Below, one piece after another: positions 1 to 8,227 of a DNA stretch of 64,000 nucleotides. Both the position numbers and the translations under genes were made by a program. Numbering within the stretch: position 1 is the stretch's first letter; each line of letters opens with the position of its first letter. The notes under the pieces are model-generated. The model saw only the letters and a list, made by a program, of their open reading frames with translations, was not told the DNA's origin and searched no databases. This stretch comes from Olsenella sp. An270 (GTDB lineage: Bacteria; Actinomycetota; Coriobacteriia; Coriobacteriales; Atopobiaceae): assembly GCF_002159735.1 (NCBI RefSeq), contig NZ_NFJF01000003.1, positions 1 through 64,000 on the forward strand, written 5' to 3'.

Positions 1-234
1 CCCTGGTCCAAGGGGGCGCGGCCCTCATGCTCAAACTGCTCATTTTTCGGTGCACGCGTTGCTCAGAAACCGGTGCTCATTCGGACCATTTCTTATTGCA
101 CATCAACATGCGTGCTCCAGGGGAGCGGATGGGTGGAGGTCTGCCTCGTCTCCGAGGGCGGCGACGGCGAGGGGAGCTCGGTCGTCACGTGGCACATGCT
201 CGCCTCCGACCTCGTCGGCCTGTCGGGGGAGTAG
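1..234 (+). CDS. 3' end of an unrecognised gene, open to the left window edge
   Basis: Frame 1 is open from the window edge to a TAG at 232-234. From about 111 onward nearly every codon ends in G or C and the translation looks protein-like (...GWVEVCLVSEGG..., ...LASDLVGLSGE), so this frame is probably coding here. The first 110 bases are AT-richer and do not have this codon pattern, so the reading frame may begin near the GTG at 111 or be disrupted upstream. No family is recognised. It lies just before and overlaps the pilus genes, so it may belong to the same operon. It could instead be a short spurious frame in a promoter region. Confidence 0.3.
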   Translation, partial: PWSKGARPSCSNCSFFGARVAQKPVLIRTISYCTSTCVLQGSGWVEVCLVSEGGDGEGSSVVTWHMLASDLVGLSGE

Positions 235-425
235 GGGGCTGTCGCGGACAGTCGACGGTCGAGTACCTGCTCGTGCTCGCGGCGTTCGTCGCGGCGATAG
301 GGGCCCTCGGCCTGCTCTGGCACGCGGGGAGGGACGGGGTGCTGGTGGGGCTCGCGACGGCGAGCGCGTCCCACGGGACCGGACAGGGGACCGTCGCCCT
401 GCTCAAGGACGTCCTGGGGTACTGA
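189..425 (+). CDS. Small Flp/TadE-like pilin-type protein
   Basis: A short basic N-terminus leads to CRG-QSTVEY and a hydrophobic helix of about 22 residues, followed by a short tail. Gly followed by Glu at +5 (G/QSTVEY) is the classical prepilin cleavage context of Flp pilins and TadE-like pseudopilins. The product is therefore probably a membrane-processed subunit of a Tad pilus. The gene is immediately followed by two TadE-like and one TadG-like gene, which supports the call. The start is uncertain: GTG at 189 is used here, ATG at 129 has a better ribosome-binding site (GGGGAG), and ATG at 108 is also in frame. Codon bias before about 235 favours another frame, so a late start is likely. 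Confidence 0.6.
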   Translation: MAHARLRPRRPVGGVGGCRGQSTVEYLLVLAAFVAAIGALGLLWHAGRDGVLVGLATASASHGTGQGTVALLKDVLGY

Positions 426-426
426 G

Positions 427-900
427 ATGGGTCGAGCCGCGGACCGGTCCGGCCAGATGAGCGTCGAGGCCGCCCTGCTCCTCCCGGTCGTCCTCGCCCT
501 GGTCGCCCTTCTCGCCCAGCCGGCGTGCGTTCTCTACACGCGGGCGGTGATGGCCGCGACGGCGGGGGAGCTCGCCCGGCTCGCCCTGACGGACCGAGGG
601 TCGGGCGACGAGCTGAGGGACTACGCGCTGCGCCGTCTGCGTGCCGTTCCCGACCTCGCGGTCTTTCACGAGGGAGGGGAGAGGGACTGGGAGGTCGAGG
701 TGACGGGTCCCGACGAGGCGGGCGTGGTGACGGTCGCCCTGTCGGGGCGCGTCCGTCCCCTTCCCCTGCTCGGGTCGTTGGTCGCCGCCCTCGGTACGTC
801 GGGGGATGGCACGGTGGAGCTCGGGGTGGAGACATCCGGACGCCTTCGCGCGGAGTGGATCGGAGGGAGCTATGACGACTGGGTCGAGATGTGGGGCTAG
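427..900 (+). CDS. TadE-like pilus assembly protein
   Basis: The protein has 157 residues and a TadE-type N-terminus: a short leader, then SGQMSVEAALLLPVVLALV, one membrane helix with Glu at +5. The rest is a soluble domain that would lie outside the membrane. TadE/TadF proteins are minor pseudopilins needed for assembly or processing of Flp pili. The ATG follows the stop of the small pilin-like gene by one base, and the next gene starts inside this one, so the block is translationally coupled. It is about as long as typical TadE proteins. No individual family member can be assigned, so no symbol is given. Confidence 0.75.
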   Translation: MGRAADRSGQMSVEAALLLPVVLALVALLAQPACVLYTRAVMAATAGELARLALTDRGSGDELRDYALRRLRAVPDLAVFHEGGERDWEVEVTGPDEAGVVTVALSGRVRPLPLLGSLVAALGTSGDGTVELGVETSGRLRAEWIGGSYDDWVEMWG

Positions 901-2932
901 CGTGGGGCGTCCCGTGACCGTGCTGTCCGCCTTCCGCGACGACGAGGGCGGCTTCACGACGGTCGCCGTGGCGGTGGCGCTCCTCCTGAGCCTGACGCTC
1001 GTCTTCGCAGCGGCGTCGGCGGGATGGGTCGCCTCGCGCTCCTCCGAGGTCCAGGACGTCGCCGACGCCGCCGCGCTCGCGGGCGCCAACTCGGTCGCCT
1101 CGTTCGCGACGGTCGCGCAGGTGCTCGACGCCTGCGTTCTGAGCCTGGGGCTCACGGGCATGGTCGTCTACGGGGCCGGGCTCGTCGCCTCGTGCGTCCC
1201 GGGCCTCACGACGGTCGGGGCGCGGATGTGCGCCGCAGGCGGACAGATCCTCGAGGCTCGGCGAGGTCTCGCGCGGACGGCAGCGAGCGGGCTCGAGAGG
1301 CTTGAGGCGGCGCTGCCGGCGCTCGTCGTGGCCAACTCGGCGTCGTGCGTCGCGGCGAACGAGGGGGAGGGGCTCTCCTACTCGGGCTGCGCGCTGCCCG
1401 TGCCCGCGACGTCCCAATCGGACTTCTCGGCGCTGCTGGCCGACGTGGACGACGAGCCGCTGGACGATCTCTCGGAGCAGATGCGGGCCGTCTCGCTGGA
1501 GGCAGAGGAGGCGCGCGAGCGCGCGGACGAGGCACTCGAGCGGGGGTGGATGGCGGACTGCGGCTCCAAGCCCTACTCGCTGTTCGAGCGCGCGGGCACG
1601 CTCGCGGGACTGTCGGGCGCGGAGAACCCCTACCATGCCTCTCCCGAGACATGGAGCTTCGGGGTCCCGCTCATGAGGGCGCGCGCCTACTACGCCGCGC
1701 GACTCTCTGCGGAGGACGTGGCGGGACCCACGGCGGAGGAGCTCACGGACGCTGCATGCCGGAGGGCGTTCTACGAGTATGCGCTGGGGGAGGTGCGCGC
1801 AGGGTCCTGGACGGAGCGGCAGGACGGGACGGTCGAGGCCGACCTCCCCAGCCTGCCGAGAAATGCGGCCGAGACCCGCGCCTGCGCGCTCTATACGCAG
1901 ACCCTGTGGCCGTGCACGGACGAGGAGGGCGGCAGGACGCTACACTCCTCGGCCGACTGTCCGGGCGCGACCGGCGCTCCCTCCGGCTCTGCCACGCTCG
2001 CGCAGCTGGACAGCGGTTCGGTCGCCCCGTGCCCCGAGTGTCGGATGGACGTCGGCGAGATGGGGCGGGTGGCCGCCGCCTCGACCTCGATCGAGAACGG
2101 GTTCGAGCACCACTGGCGCATCATCGTCGAGGCGTCCGAGGACTACGAGGCGGCGCGCGACGACCTCGCCGCCGCGGAGGCTCGCACCCGCGAGCTCGCG
2201 GAGGAGGGCGAGCGCGCGTTCGAGGATGCTCTGGGGCAGCTCTCCGCCGAGCGCCCCGTGCTGTGCCCGCCGGGCGCGTGGGGCTGCGTCGCCGTCGTCT
2301 CCCGCGCGGAGGGGACGGTTGTCCCGACCGAGCTCACGGCGTCGTTTCTCTCCTCCGCCGAGCTGCCCGCGGGCGCGGCCGTCTCGGCGGCGGTCCTCGC
2401 TCCCGACGAGGCGACGTCCGAGAACAACGTCCTGGCGAGCTTCTTCGACTCCCTCTCCGTGTCCGATTCGGCGCTCGGAGGGGCGCTCGACGGCGTCATG
2501 GGTCTCTGGGGCTCGCTTCTCGTTGGCTACGGGTCGGCCTACGGCAGGGTGGCGGAGGTCGGGGGAGGCTTCCTCGACCGGCTTGACGGCGTGTTGGGCG
2601 GCTCCGTGGGGGCGTGGCTGAGAGACCAGCTCAAGGGCGTCATGCACGACCTCGGGCTCGAGCCGGTCGATATGCGCCTGAGAAAGCCGGTCCTGACGAA
2701 CACCCAGGATGTGCTCGACCGGGGTGGCTACGACCAGGTCTCGACGGTTCGCGAGCTGGTGGCGCGACTCCCCGACTCCGGGTCTGCGGCGGACCTGGCC
2801 CGTGCCCTGGGCGTCGAGCTGGGGGATGCGATCGGCGCCGGCTCGCTCACGGTGGCCGAGCTGCCGATTCCTGGGACCGACCTCACGATTCCCCTCACCG
2901 TGGAGCTCTCGGCCGCGGGAGGCTCGCCATGA
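872..2932 (+). CDS. Large TadG-like pilus-locus protein
   Basis: With the ATG at 872 (GGAGGG ribosome-binding site at 862-867) the product is about 686 residues. The N-terminal segment GGFTTVAVAVALLLSLTLV is a single hydrophobic helix. It is followed by EVQDVADAAALAGA, the DAAALAGA-type signature typical of TadG/Flp-pilus proteins. The middle holds several cysteines, including a CPEC pair, and a Glu/Arg/Ala-rich segment (about residues 420-470) that may be a coiled coil. The C-terminal third is less charged and has no recognised domain. It is much longer than classical TadE and lacks a clear von Willebrand A motif. It overlaps the previous stop by 29 bases and the next start by ATGA. Role in the pilus is inferred from context. 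Confidence 0.65.
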   Translation: MTTGSRCGASVGRPVTVLSAFRDDEGGFTTVAVAVALLLSLTLVFAAASAGWVASRSSEVQDVADAAALAGANSVASFATVAQVLDACVLSLGLTGMVVYGAGLVASCVPGLTTVGARMCAAGGQILEARRGLARTAASGLERLEAALPALVVANSASCVAANEGEGLSYSGCALPVPATSQSDFSALLADVDDEPLDDLSEQMRAVSLEAEEARERADEALERGWMADCGSKPYSLFERAGTLAGLSGAENPYHASPETWSFGVPLMRARAYYAARLSAEDVAGPTAEELTDAACRRAFYEYALGEVRAGSWTERQDGTVEADLPSLPRNAAETRACALYTQTLWPCTDEEGGRTLHSSADCPGATGAPSGSATLAQLDSGSVAPCPECRMDVGEMGRVAAASTSIENGFEHHWRIIVEASEDYEAARDDLAAAEARTRELAEEGERAFEDALGQLSAERPVLCPPGAWGCVAVVSRAEGTVVPTELTASFLSSAELPAGAAVSAAVLAPDEATSENNVLASFFDSLSVSDSALGGALDGVMGLWGSLLVGYGSAYGRVAEVGGGFLDRLDGVLGGSVGAWLRDQLKGVMHDLGLEPVDMRLRKPVLTNTQDVLDRGGYDQVSTVRELVARLPDSGSAADLARALGVELGDAIGAGSLTVAELPIPGTDLTIPLTVELSAAGGSP

Positions 2933-3399
2933 GGGCCGCCGCAAGGGCGCTGCGCTCGAGGGACGCGCAGATGACCGTGGAGCTCGCCGTGGTGGCCCCC
3001 GTCGTCATCGCCGTCGCCCTCGTCATCCTCAACCTCATGGGCTTTGTGGAGGCGTGCGCGGCGTTCGACCAGGCGGCGCGGGATGCGGTGCTCACCCAGG
3101 GCGTGTCTCCTGCCGGCGAGCAGGGCGCGGCGGCGGTCGACGAGGTCCGCGCTGCCATCGCCGACCTCGTCGGAAGGGAGGACCGCTGCGAGGTGGAGGT
3201 GCGCTCGGAGGGCGTGTCGTGGGGAGACGGCGGCACGTTCGCGGTGTCACCGCTGCTCACGCGCTACGTATGCACGCTGACGTACCGGCCGTGGCCTCGC
3301 CTGCTGCGCCTTCCGGGCGTCACCTACGAGGCGCCGCTCGCGCTCACCCACGAGTGCGAGCTCGTGGTGGACCGTCACCGACCCGGGGTGGTGATCTGA
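2929..3399 (+). CDS. Second TadE-like pilus protein
   Basis: The protein has 156 residues with a leader ending RDAQMTVELAVVAPVVIAVA, the TadE-like hydrophobic helix with a conserved Glu, then a soluble domain containing Cys pairs (RCEVEV, YVCTLTY, HECELVV). It probably sits in the inner membrane as a minor pseudopilin of the Tad machine. The start ATG overlaps the stop of the TadG-like gene (ATGA), so its expression is coupled to it. Together with the genes at 189, 427 and 872 it forms the distal end of a tad operon whose ATPase and platform genes would lie left of the window. Confidence 0.72.
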   Translation: MRAAARALRSRDAQMTVELAVVAPVVIAVALVILNLMGFVEACAAFDQAARDAVLTQGVSPAGEQGAAAVDEVRAAIADLVGREDRCEVEVRSEGVSWGDGGTFAVSPLLTRYVCTLTYRPWPRLLRLPGVTYEAPLALTHECELVVDRHRPGVVI

Positions 3400-3400
3400 G

Positions 3401-3760
3401 ATGGGGCTTGCGCGACTGTCGTCCGACGAGCGGCCGGAACGCGTGCTCGAGCTCAGGGTCCTCACCACGTGGGCGGAACGGCTGCGCGGCCTCTTGGGCA
3501 CGGGCCCGGAAGCGGCCCCCGTCATGCTCGCGCGCTGCCCGTCGATACACACGTTTGGCATGCGCTACCCGCTGGACGTGGCGCTGGTGGGGGAACTGGG
3601 CGAGGTCCTGCTCGTCCGCAGGGGGCTGCCCCCGCGCGAGTTTCTCGCCCATCCGGACGCCTGCTGCGCCATCGAGCGCCCTGCGGCGGAGGGGGAGTGG
3701 ATCGAGGAGGGGGAGCACCTGTGGGTCGTGGCGGTCGGACCCGATGCAATGGGTCGCTGA
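3401..3760 (+). CDS. DUF192 family protein
   Basis: The 119-residue product has the DUF192 signature: a short beta start, then RLRGLLGT, then the central motif CPSIHTFGMRYPLDVALV, and a hydrophobic strand around VLLVRRGLPP. DUF192 proteins are small beta-rich proteins of unknown biochemical role that often sit beside secretion or pilus genes. The start is one base after the stop of the second TadE-like gene, so it is probably the continuation of the tad operon. No signal peptide is visible, unlike many DUF192 proteins, so it may be cytoplasmic. Family assignment is confident; function is not. Confidence 0.75.
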   Translation: MGLARLSSDERPERVLELRVLTTWAERLRGLLGTGPEAAPVMLARCPSIHTFGMRYPLDVALVGELGEVLLVRRGLPPREFLAHPDACCAIERPAAEGEWIEEGEHLWVVAVGPDAMGR

Positions 3761-3775
3761 GAGAGGGAGAGGGAT

Positions 3776-4321
3776 ATGACGGCTTTCACGAAGGGTGTCA
3801 CCGGAGGGTACGAGACGAGGGTCTGCCCGCGCTGCGGCGCGGAGCTCTACGCGGACATGAGCGTGTGCTACGGGTGCCTGTACGACTTCGCGCGGGATGC
3901 GGCGCGCCCGCGCCTGCCCGAGCCGCCGGGAATCCCACCGGAGCCGCCGGCGGGAGGTCCCGACGAGACGCTCGACCTCGCCGACGGCGAGGCCTGCTCC
4001 ACACGTGAGGTGGGGATGCTGGTGAGGACGCCGTCGGTGGACGTGTGGGTGAGCGTCCCCTCCCGGGGCGTGACGGTGGGACGGGACGACGGCAACGACG
4101 TCGTGCTCCACTCCCGCGCGGTATCCCGCAGGCACCTGAGGCTGGCCCCCACCCCTGACGGCATGGAGGCGAGCGACCTGGGCGCGACGAACCCTACCCG
4201 CTATCGGGGACGTGACGTGCGCGGGTCCGTCATCGTCCCCTACGGCGACTCCGTCGACGTATGCGGCTGCGTCCTCACCATGACCGGTCCTTCTCTGCAG
4301 GAGCCCTGCCGAGAGACATGA
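3776..4321 (+). CDS. Zinc-ribbon and FHA-domain protein
   Basis: The N-terminus holds two Cys pairs (VCPRCGAELY and VCYGCLYDF, about residues 17-38), a zinc-ribbon. A proline-rich linker follows. The C-terminal half (about 85-175) is a forkhead-associated domain, shown by GVTVGRDDGNDVVL, then SRAVSRRHLRL, then a late Asn (GATNPTRY). FHA domains bind phosphothreonine, so the protein is likely a phospho-dependent adaptor in serine/threonine kinase signalling. It follows the DUF192 gene by 15 bases with a GAGAGGGAGAGGG purine-rich ribosome-binding region. Its place at the end of the tad operon suggests a link to pilus control, but this is only inferred. Confidence 0.75.
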   Translation: MTAFTKGVTGGYETRVCPRCGAELYADMSVCYGCLYDFARDAARPRLPEPPGIPPEPPAGGPDETLDLADGEACSTREVGMLVRTPSVDVWVSVPSRGVTVGRDDGNDVVLHSRAVSRRHLRLAPTPDGMEASDLGATNPTRYRGRDVRGSVIVPYGDSVDVCGCVLTMTGPSLQEPCRET

Positions 4322-4353
4322 CACGGCGCCCGGCCCGCCCCGAGAAAAAGTCT

Positions 4354-4381
4354 TTGACACGATGGGCGAGTTTGGTATAGT
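4354..4381 (+). promoter_or_regulatory. Sigma-70 type promoter for tRNA-Phe
   Basis: TTGACA at 4354-4359 and TATAGT at 4376-4381 are separated by 16 bases and lie just upstream of the tRNA. The match to the -35 and -10 consensus is strong. Confidence 0.8.
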
Positions 4382-4397
4382 AATTCCCGCACCAAAT

Positions 4398-4473
4398 GGC
4401 TGGGTAGCTCAGTTGGTAGAGCAGGGGACTGAAAATCCCCGTGTCAGGGGTTCGACTCCCTTCCCCGCCACCA
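4398..4473 (+). tRNA. tRNA-Phe (anticodon GAA)
   Basis: The 76-base gene has a D-arm (GCTC...GAGC), an anticodon stem GGGGA/TCCCC with loop CTGAAAA giving anticodon GAA, a five-base variable loop, a T-arm with TTCGACT and an encoded CCA end. The acceptor arms pair except at position 4, where T faces C. The product carries phenylalanine to UUC/UUU codons. It has its own promoter and is followed by a clear terminator, so it is a single-gene unit. Confidence 0.95.
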
Positions 4474-4481
4474 GAACTTTC

Positions 4482-4520
4482 GCAGGTCGGAGGCCATGTG
4501 TCTCCGACCTGCTTTGTTTT
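4482..4520 (+). terminator. Rho-independent terminator after tRNA-Phe
   Basis: GCAGGTCGGAG and CTCCGACCTGC form a perfect 11-bp stem around a nine-base loop, followed by TTTGTTTTT. This is a textbook intrinsic terminator for the tRNA; the convergent acylphosphatase gene ends just beyond it. Confidence 0.9.
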
Positions 4521-4535
4521 TCTCGGCGCACCGCC

Positions 4536-4874
4536 CTAGTAGCGGACCTCGAAGCCCCGCTCGCCCGGTACCACGGCTATCTCGTCGCGCTGGTCAATCG
4601 TGTAGCTCGAGCGCACACCGCGCACCCCCATCTCCTCGAGCATGCGCGAGAAGAACGCGCCCAGGTGCGAGGGCTCGCCCTGGACCTCGGCCGTGACCGA
4701 GCCGTCGGGCTCGTTTCTCACCCAGCCGGTGACGGAGAGCCCGCGCGCGACCGTCGCGGCCGTCCAGCGGAACCCCACGCCCTGCACGCGCCCGACGAAG
4801 CGCACGCGCAGCCGTCGGGCGTTCTCGGGCGTGGGGACGTCGGGCTCGGGCCTCCCTCTCCAGAACGGCGACAT
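4536..4874 (-). CDS. acyP: Acylphosphatase
   Basis: The 112-residue product contains the acylphosphatase signature RVQGVGFRW with its catalytic Arg, and the second motif GWVRNEPDGSVTAEVQGE with the catalytic Asn. The enzyme hydrolyses the acyl-phosphate bond of compounds such as carbamoyl phosphate and 1,3-bisphosphoglycerate in the cytoplasm. The start ATG at 4874 is preceded by a GAGGGGAGG ribosome-binding site. The N-terminal extension of about 20 residues (MSPFWRGRPEPDVPTPEN) is longer than in the 90-residue minimal enzymes. It is convergent with the tRNA unit and divergent from the tannase-like gene. Confidence 0.9.
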   Translation of the reverse strand: MSPFWRGRPEPDVPTPENARRLRVRFVGRVQGVGFRWTAATVARGLSVTGWVRNEPDGSVTAEVQGEPSHLGAFFSRMLEEMGVRGVRSSYTIDQRDEIAVVPGERGFEVRY

Positions 4875-4990
4875 GCTGCCTCCCCTCGGGCGGACGTCAA
4901 GAATGTGGTGGTCGCATGGGCGACGGGCGCCCCTGCGGCCCGTTGCTACAATGGTACCCGTGCCTTCACGCTGTAATCCGAGGAGGGGCC

Positions 4991-6889
4991 ATGGGCTGCA
5001 CAAGAAGAGAGTTCCTCGCCCTCGCGTCCATGGGGACGATCGCCGGCGCCGTGGGCTGCACGCCGACGCAGCGGGTCCCCGAGACGCAGACGGGCGACGC
5101 CGCGCCCGAGCCCGAGGTGGACGCCTCCGAGTTCGAGGGCCTCGCGCTCGACACGTCCGCATGGCGCTTCGACAGCGAGAACAACGTCTACTACCAGCTC
5201 GGCCTCACCTACTGCCTGAATCCCGCGACCGAGACCTACGAGTCGCTTGCCATCTTCGTCCCCGGCGCCTACTTCAACGCCGAGAAGAACGGTGACACCT
5301 ACACCTGCACCGTCAACGAGAAGGCCGTCGTCGGCAGCTTCACGCCGGCGACCGCCCCGATTCTCATGCCCGTGAACTCCGGGACCCTCGCCGCCCAGGA
5401 GAGCCCCACCGCCTACGGGTACGAGGGCCTCGCCCCCTATCTGGGCGAGGGCTGCGTCTACGTCTATGCCGGGTTCCGCGGCCGTTCCGCCGCCGTCGAC
5501 ACCGCGACCGGATCGAGCGAGCTCATCCCCGGCGGGTCCCCCTGGCCGGCCGTGGACCTCAAGGCGGCGATCCGCTACCTGCGCTACAACGCGGCGTGCC
5601 TGCCCTGCGACGCGCGTCGCACCTTCGTCTTTGGGTTCGGCGCGGGCGGAGGCCTCTCCGCGGTCCTCGGCGCCTCGGGCGACTCGCCCCTCTTCGAGCC
5701 GTACCTTGCCGAGATCGGCGCCGTCACCCATGACGCCGCGGGCGCCGCCGTGTCCGATGCCATCGCCGGCAGTGCCTCATGGTGTCCCGTCACCTCCTAC
5801 GACATGGCCGACGCCGCCTACGAGTGGTGCCAGGGCCAGTACGGCGCCGACCCCTCGCGCGCCGACGGCACCTGGACGCAGCTGCTCTCGCGCGACCTGG
5901 CGGGTGCGTACGGCGCCTGGATCAACGAGATGGACCTGCGTGACGCCGACGACGTCCAGCTCACGCTCGACGAGACGGAGGCGGGCGTCTACGCGATGGG
6001 CTCCTACGCCCAGGCGCTCCTCGACGAGGTCGACGAGGCTGCGACCCACTTCGTCCAGAACACCGCGTTCCCCTACACCTACACCCCGCAGAGGCTCGAG
6101 GACCCCACCTTCCCCGGCGACCCCAACCTCGCGAGCTCGCGCGCGGCGGACGCGACGCCCCAGGGCGAGGCGACTGCCGACGGGACCGGGGAGCGGGAGC
6201 CCGGGTCGGCGGACGCCTCGGGGCAGATTGCGGGCGTGGCCCAGGTGCAGTCCACGATCTACGACTCCGCCCAGAGCTACTTTGCCGCGCTCAACGACTC
6301 CGCCCTGTGGATCAACTACAACCACCGCTCGGGGGCCGTCTCGGTTTCGAGCCTTCGCGACTTCGTCATGCACCTGCGTCCCGCCCGCCTCGAGGCGGCG
6401 CCGTTCGACCGTCCCGACCGCAGCTCGAGGGCAAACCAGCTCTTTGGCGTGGGCGAGGAGTCGACCCTGCACTTCTCGGCCCGCGTCGCCGAGACGGTGG
6501 CGGCGCATGCCGACGAGTACGCCGACTGCGACGACTGGAGCCTCGCGTATGAGACGGCGTGGGCGGACGACCTGGAGAAGGTCGACGCGCTCGGGACCCC
6601 CATGTCGGAGCGAGTCGCCCTGATGAACCCGCTCACCTGGCTGAGCGGCCACTACGAGGGCTACGGCCAGTCCGAGGTCGCGCCCCACTGGCGCGTCAAC
6701 GAGGGCCTCTTCGATACCGACACCTCGCTGGCCACCGCGGCGAACATCGTCTTCGCCCTGCGCAAGTACGACGGCGTCGCCGACGTCGCCCACACCCCGG
6801 TCTGGGGCCAGGGTCACGTGCTGGCGGAACGCTCCGGAACGGCGACGTCCAACCTGCTCGACTGGGTCGTCGCCTGCTGCGCGTCGTAG
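4991..6889 (+). CDS. Tat lipoprotein related to tannases/feruloyl esterases, nucleophile Ser replaced by Gly
   Basis: The 632-residue product starts after an AGGAGG site. Its signal has a twin-arginine (TRREFLALAS) and a lipobox (GAVGC), so it is probably exported folded by Tat and anchored by lipid at Cys23. The body resembles bacterial tannase-type alpha/beta hydrolases. WRVNEGLFDTDTS matches the Asp-containing WRVRxGTxDSDTS region, and VWGQGH near the C-terminus matches the catalytic His region. At the nucleophile elbow, where tannases have G-x-S-x-G-G, the sequence reads FGFGAGGG, so Gly217 replaces Ser. It may be a pseudo-enzyme or binding protein. A Gly/Thr/Glu-rich insert of about 60 residues precedes the C-terminal part. 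An extended -10 (TGCTACAAT, to 4952) lies upstream. Confidence 0.7.
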   Translation: MGCTRREFLALASMGTIAGAVGCTPTQRVPETQTGDAAPEPEVDASEFEGLALDTSAWRFDSENNVYYQLGLTYCLNPATETYESLAIFVPGAYFNAEKNGDTYTCTVNEKAVVGSFTPATAPILMPVNSGTLAAQESPTAYGYEGLAPYLGEGCVYVYAGFRGRSAAVDTATGSSELIPGGSPWPAVDLKAAIRYLRYNAACLPCDARRTFVFGFGAGGGLSAVLGASGDSPLFEPYLAEIGAVTHDAAGAAVSDAIAGSASWCPVTSYDMADAAYEWCQGQYGADPSRADGTWTQLLSRDLAGAYGAWINEMDLRDADDVQLTLDETEAGVYAMGSYAQALLDEVDEAATHFVQNTAFPYTYTPQRLEDPTFPGDPNLASSRAADATPQGEATADGTGEREPGSADASGQIAGVAQVQSTIYDSAQSYFAALNDSALWINYNHRSGAVSVSSLRDFVMHLRPARLEAAPFDRPDRSSRANQLFGVGEESTLHFSARVAETVAAHADEYADCDDWSLAYETAWADDLEKVDALGTPMSERVALMNPLTWLSGHYEGYGQSEVAPHWRVNEGLFDTDTSLATAANIVFALRKYDGVADVAHTPVWGQGHVLAERSGTATSNLLDWVVACCAS

Positions 6890-6898
6890 GGGCTCGGC

Positions 6899-8227
6899 AT
6901 GGGTGCGGACGCGCAGGGGGAGGCGGCGCTCTCCCCGAGGCAGTCGCTCTTCGTGGGGGTGACGCTCTTCTCGATGTTCTTCGGCGCGGGCAACCTGATC
7001 CTGCCGCCGCTCCTGGGCGTCCAGGCAGGCAATGACGTCGTGCCGGCGCTCCTGGGCTTTCTCGTTGCCGGCGTGGGGCTTCCGGTGCTCGGCATCGTCG
7101 CGGTGGCGCTCTCGGGCACGCTGCGCGACCTGGCGTCTCGCGTGCACCCCGCGTTCGCGCGCGTCTTTGTCGCCCTCGTCTACCTTGCCATCGGTCCGTG
7201 CCTGGCCATCCCGCGCACGGCCTCGACGGCCTTCGAGATGCTTGCGCCGCTGCTCCCCGACTCGTGGCCGACCGAGGTCGCCCGTCTTGCGTTCTCCGTC
7301 CTCTTCTTCGTCGCGGCGTACGTTCTCGCCCTGCGCCCGGGACGCCTCACGCGCCTGCTCGGCAGGCTGACGGGACCCTCCCTCATTCTGCTCATCGTGC
7401 TCGTCGTGGGGGCCTCCGTCGCCTCCCTCGCCGGCGCGCCCGCGCTCCCGGCCGCCGAGCCCGTCGCCCCCTATGACGCGCTGGCTCCCGTCCAGGGCTT
7501 CCTCACGGGCTACCAGACAATGGACCTGCTCGCCTCGCTCACCTTTGGCATCGTCATCGCCAAGAACGTGCGCAACCTCGGCGTGGCCGGGGAGCGCGGC
7601 GTCATGCGCGAGGTCTGTCGGGCCGGCGTCGTCGCGGGGGTGCTCCTGGTCGCGGTCTACGGCGGCCTGGCGGTGGTCGGCTTCGAGCAGTGCGAGGCGC
7701 TCGCCGGGGCGACCAACGGCGCAGCCGTCATCACTGCCTCGGCGACCGCGCACTTTGGGGTCGCGGGGACCGTGGTCGTGGCCGTCATCTTCCTGCTCGC
7801 CTGCCTCAACGTCTGCATCGGCCTCATCAGCTGCTGCGGCACGTACTTCGCCGGCGAGCTTCCGCGCGTGAGCTACCGTGGCTGCGCGCTCGTGTTCGCC
7901 GCCTTCTCGTGCGCGGCGGCCAACCTCGGCCTCGATGCCATCCTCGACCTCTCAGCGACGCTGCTCTCCGCGATGTATCCCGTCGCCATCGTGCTCGTGG
8001 CCCTTGGGATGGCGCGACGTCTCGCCGACCGCTCCCCGCGCGTCTGGCGCTGGACCGTCGCGGTTGCCGCCGTCGTGAGCGTCGCGGACGCGGCCCGCTC
8101 CGCCCTCGGCCTCCCGCCGGGTCCCCTTCCCCTTGCCGGCCTCGGCCTCGGGTGGGTGTGCCCCACCCTCGTCGCGGCGCTTCTCGCCCTCCTCCTGCCC
8201 TCCTTCGTCCGAAGGGAGCTCTCATGA
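6899..8227 (+). CDS. brnQ: Branched-chain amino acid:cation symporter BrnQ
   Basis: The 442-residue, highly hydrophobic protein has about 12 membrane helices. The N-terminal signature VGVTLFSMFFGAGNLILPP is diagnostic of the LivK/BrnQ symporter family. It imports leucine, isoleucine and valine with Na+ or H+. The length is as expected for BrnQ. The start is nine bases after the tannase-like stop, and the stop overlaps the next start (ATGA), so transcription with both neighbours is likely. Nothing ties the amino acid transporter to the tannase-like protein beyond proximity. Confidence 0.92.
   Translation: MGADAQGEAALSPRQSLFVGVTLFSMFFGAGNLILPPLLGVQAGNDVVPALLGFLVAGVGLPVLGIVAVALSGTLRDLASRVHPAFARVFVALVYLAIGPCLAIPRTASTAFEMLAPLLPDSWPTEVARLAFSVLFFVAAYVLALRPGRLTRLLGRLTGPSLILLIVLVVGASVASLAGAPALPAAEPVAPYDALAPVQGFLTGYQTMDLLASLTFGIVIAKNVRNLGVAGERGVMREVCRAGVVAGVLLVAVYGGLAVVGFEQCEALAGATNGAAVITASATAHFGVAGTVVVAVIFLLACLNVCIGLISCCGTYFAGELPRVSYRGCALVFAAFSCAAANLGLDAILDLSATLLSAMYPVAIVLVALGMARRLADRSPRVWRWTVAVAAVVSVADAARSALGLPPGPLPLAGLGLGWVCPTLVAALLALLLPSFVRRELS

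Noticed and set aside
185-1636. Long open frame on the minus strand opposite the tad genes, and similar minus-strand frames over 5777-7753, 9903-11426, 20572-22425 and 26152-27636
   Set aside because: These are shadows of GC-rich genes on the other strand: Arg/Gly/His-rich translations, no ribosome-binding sites and no family likeness.
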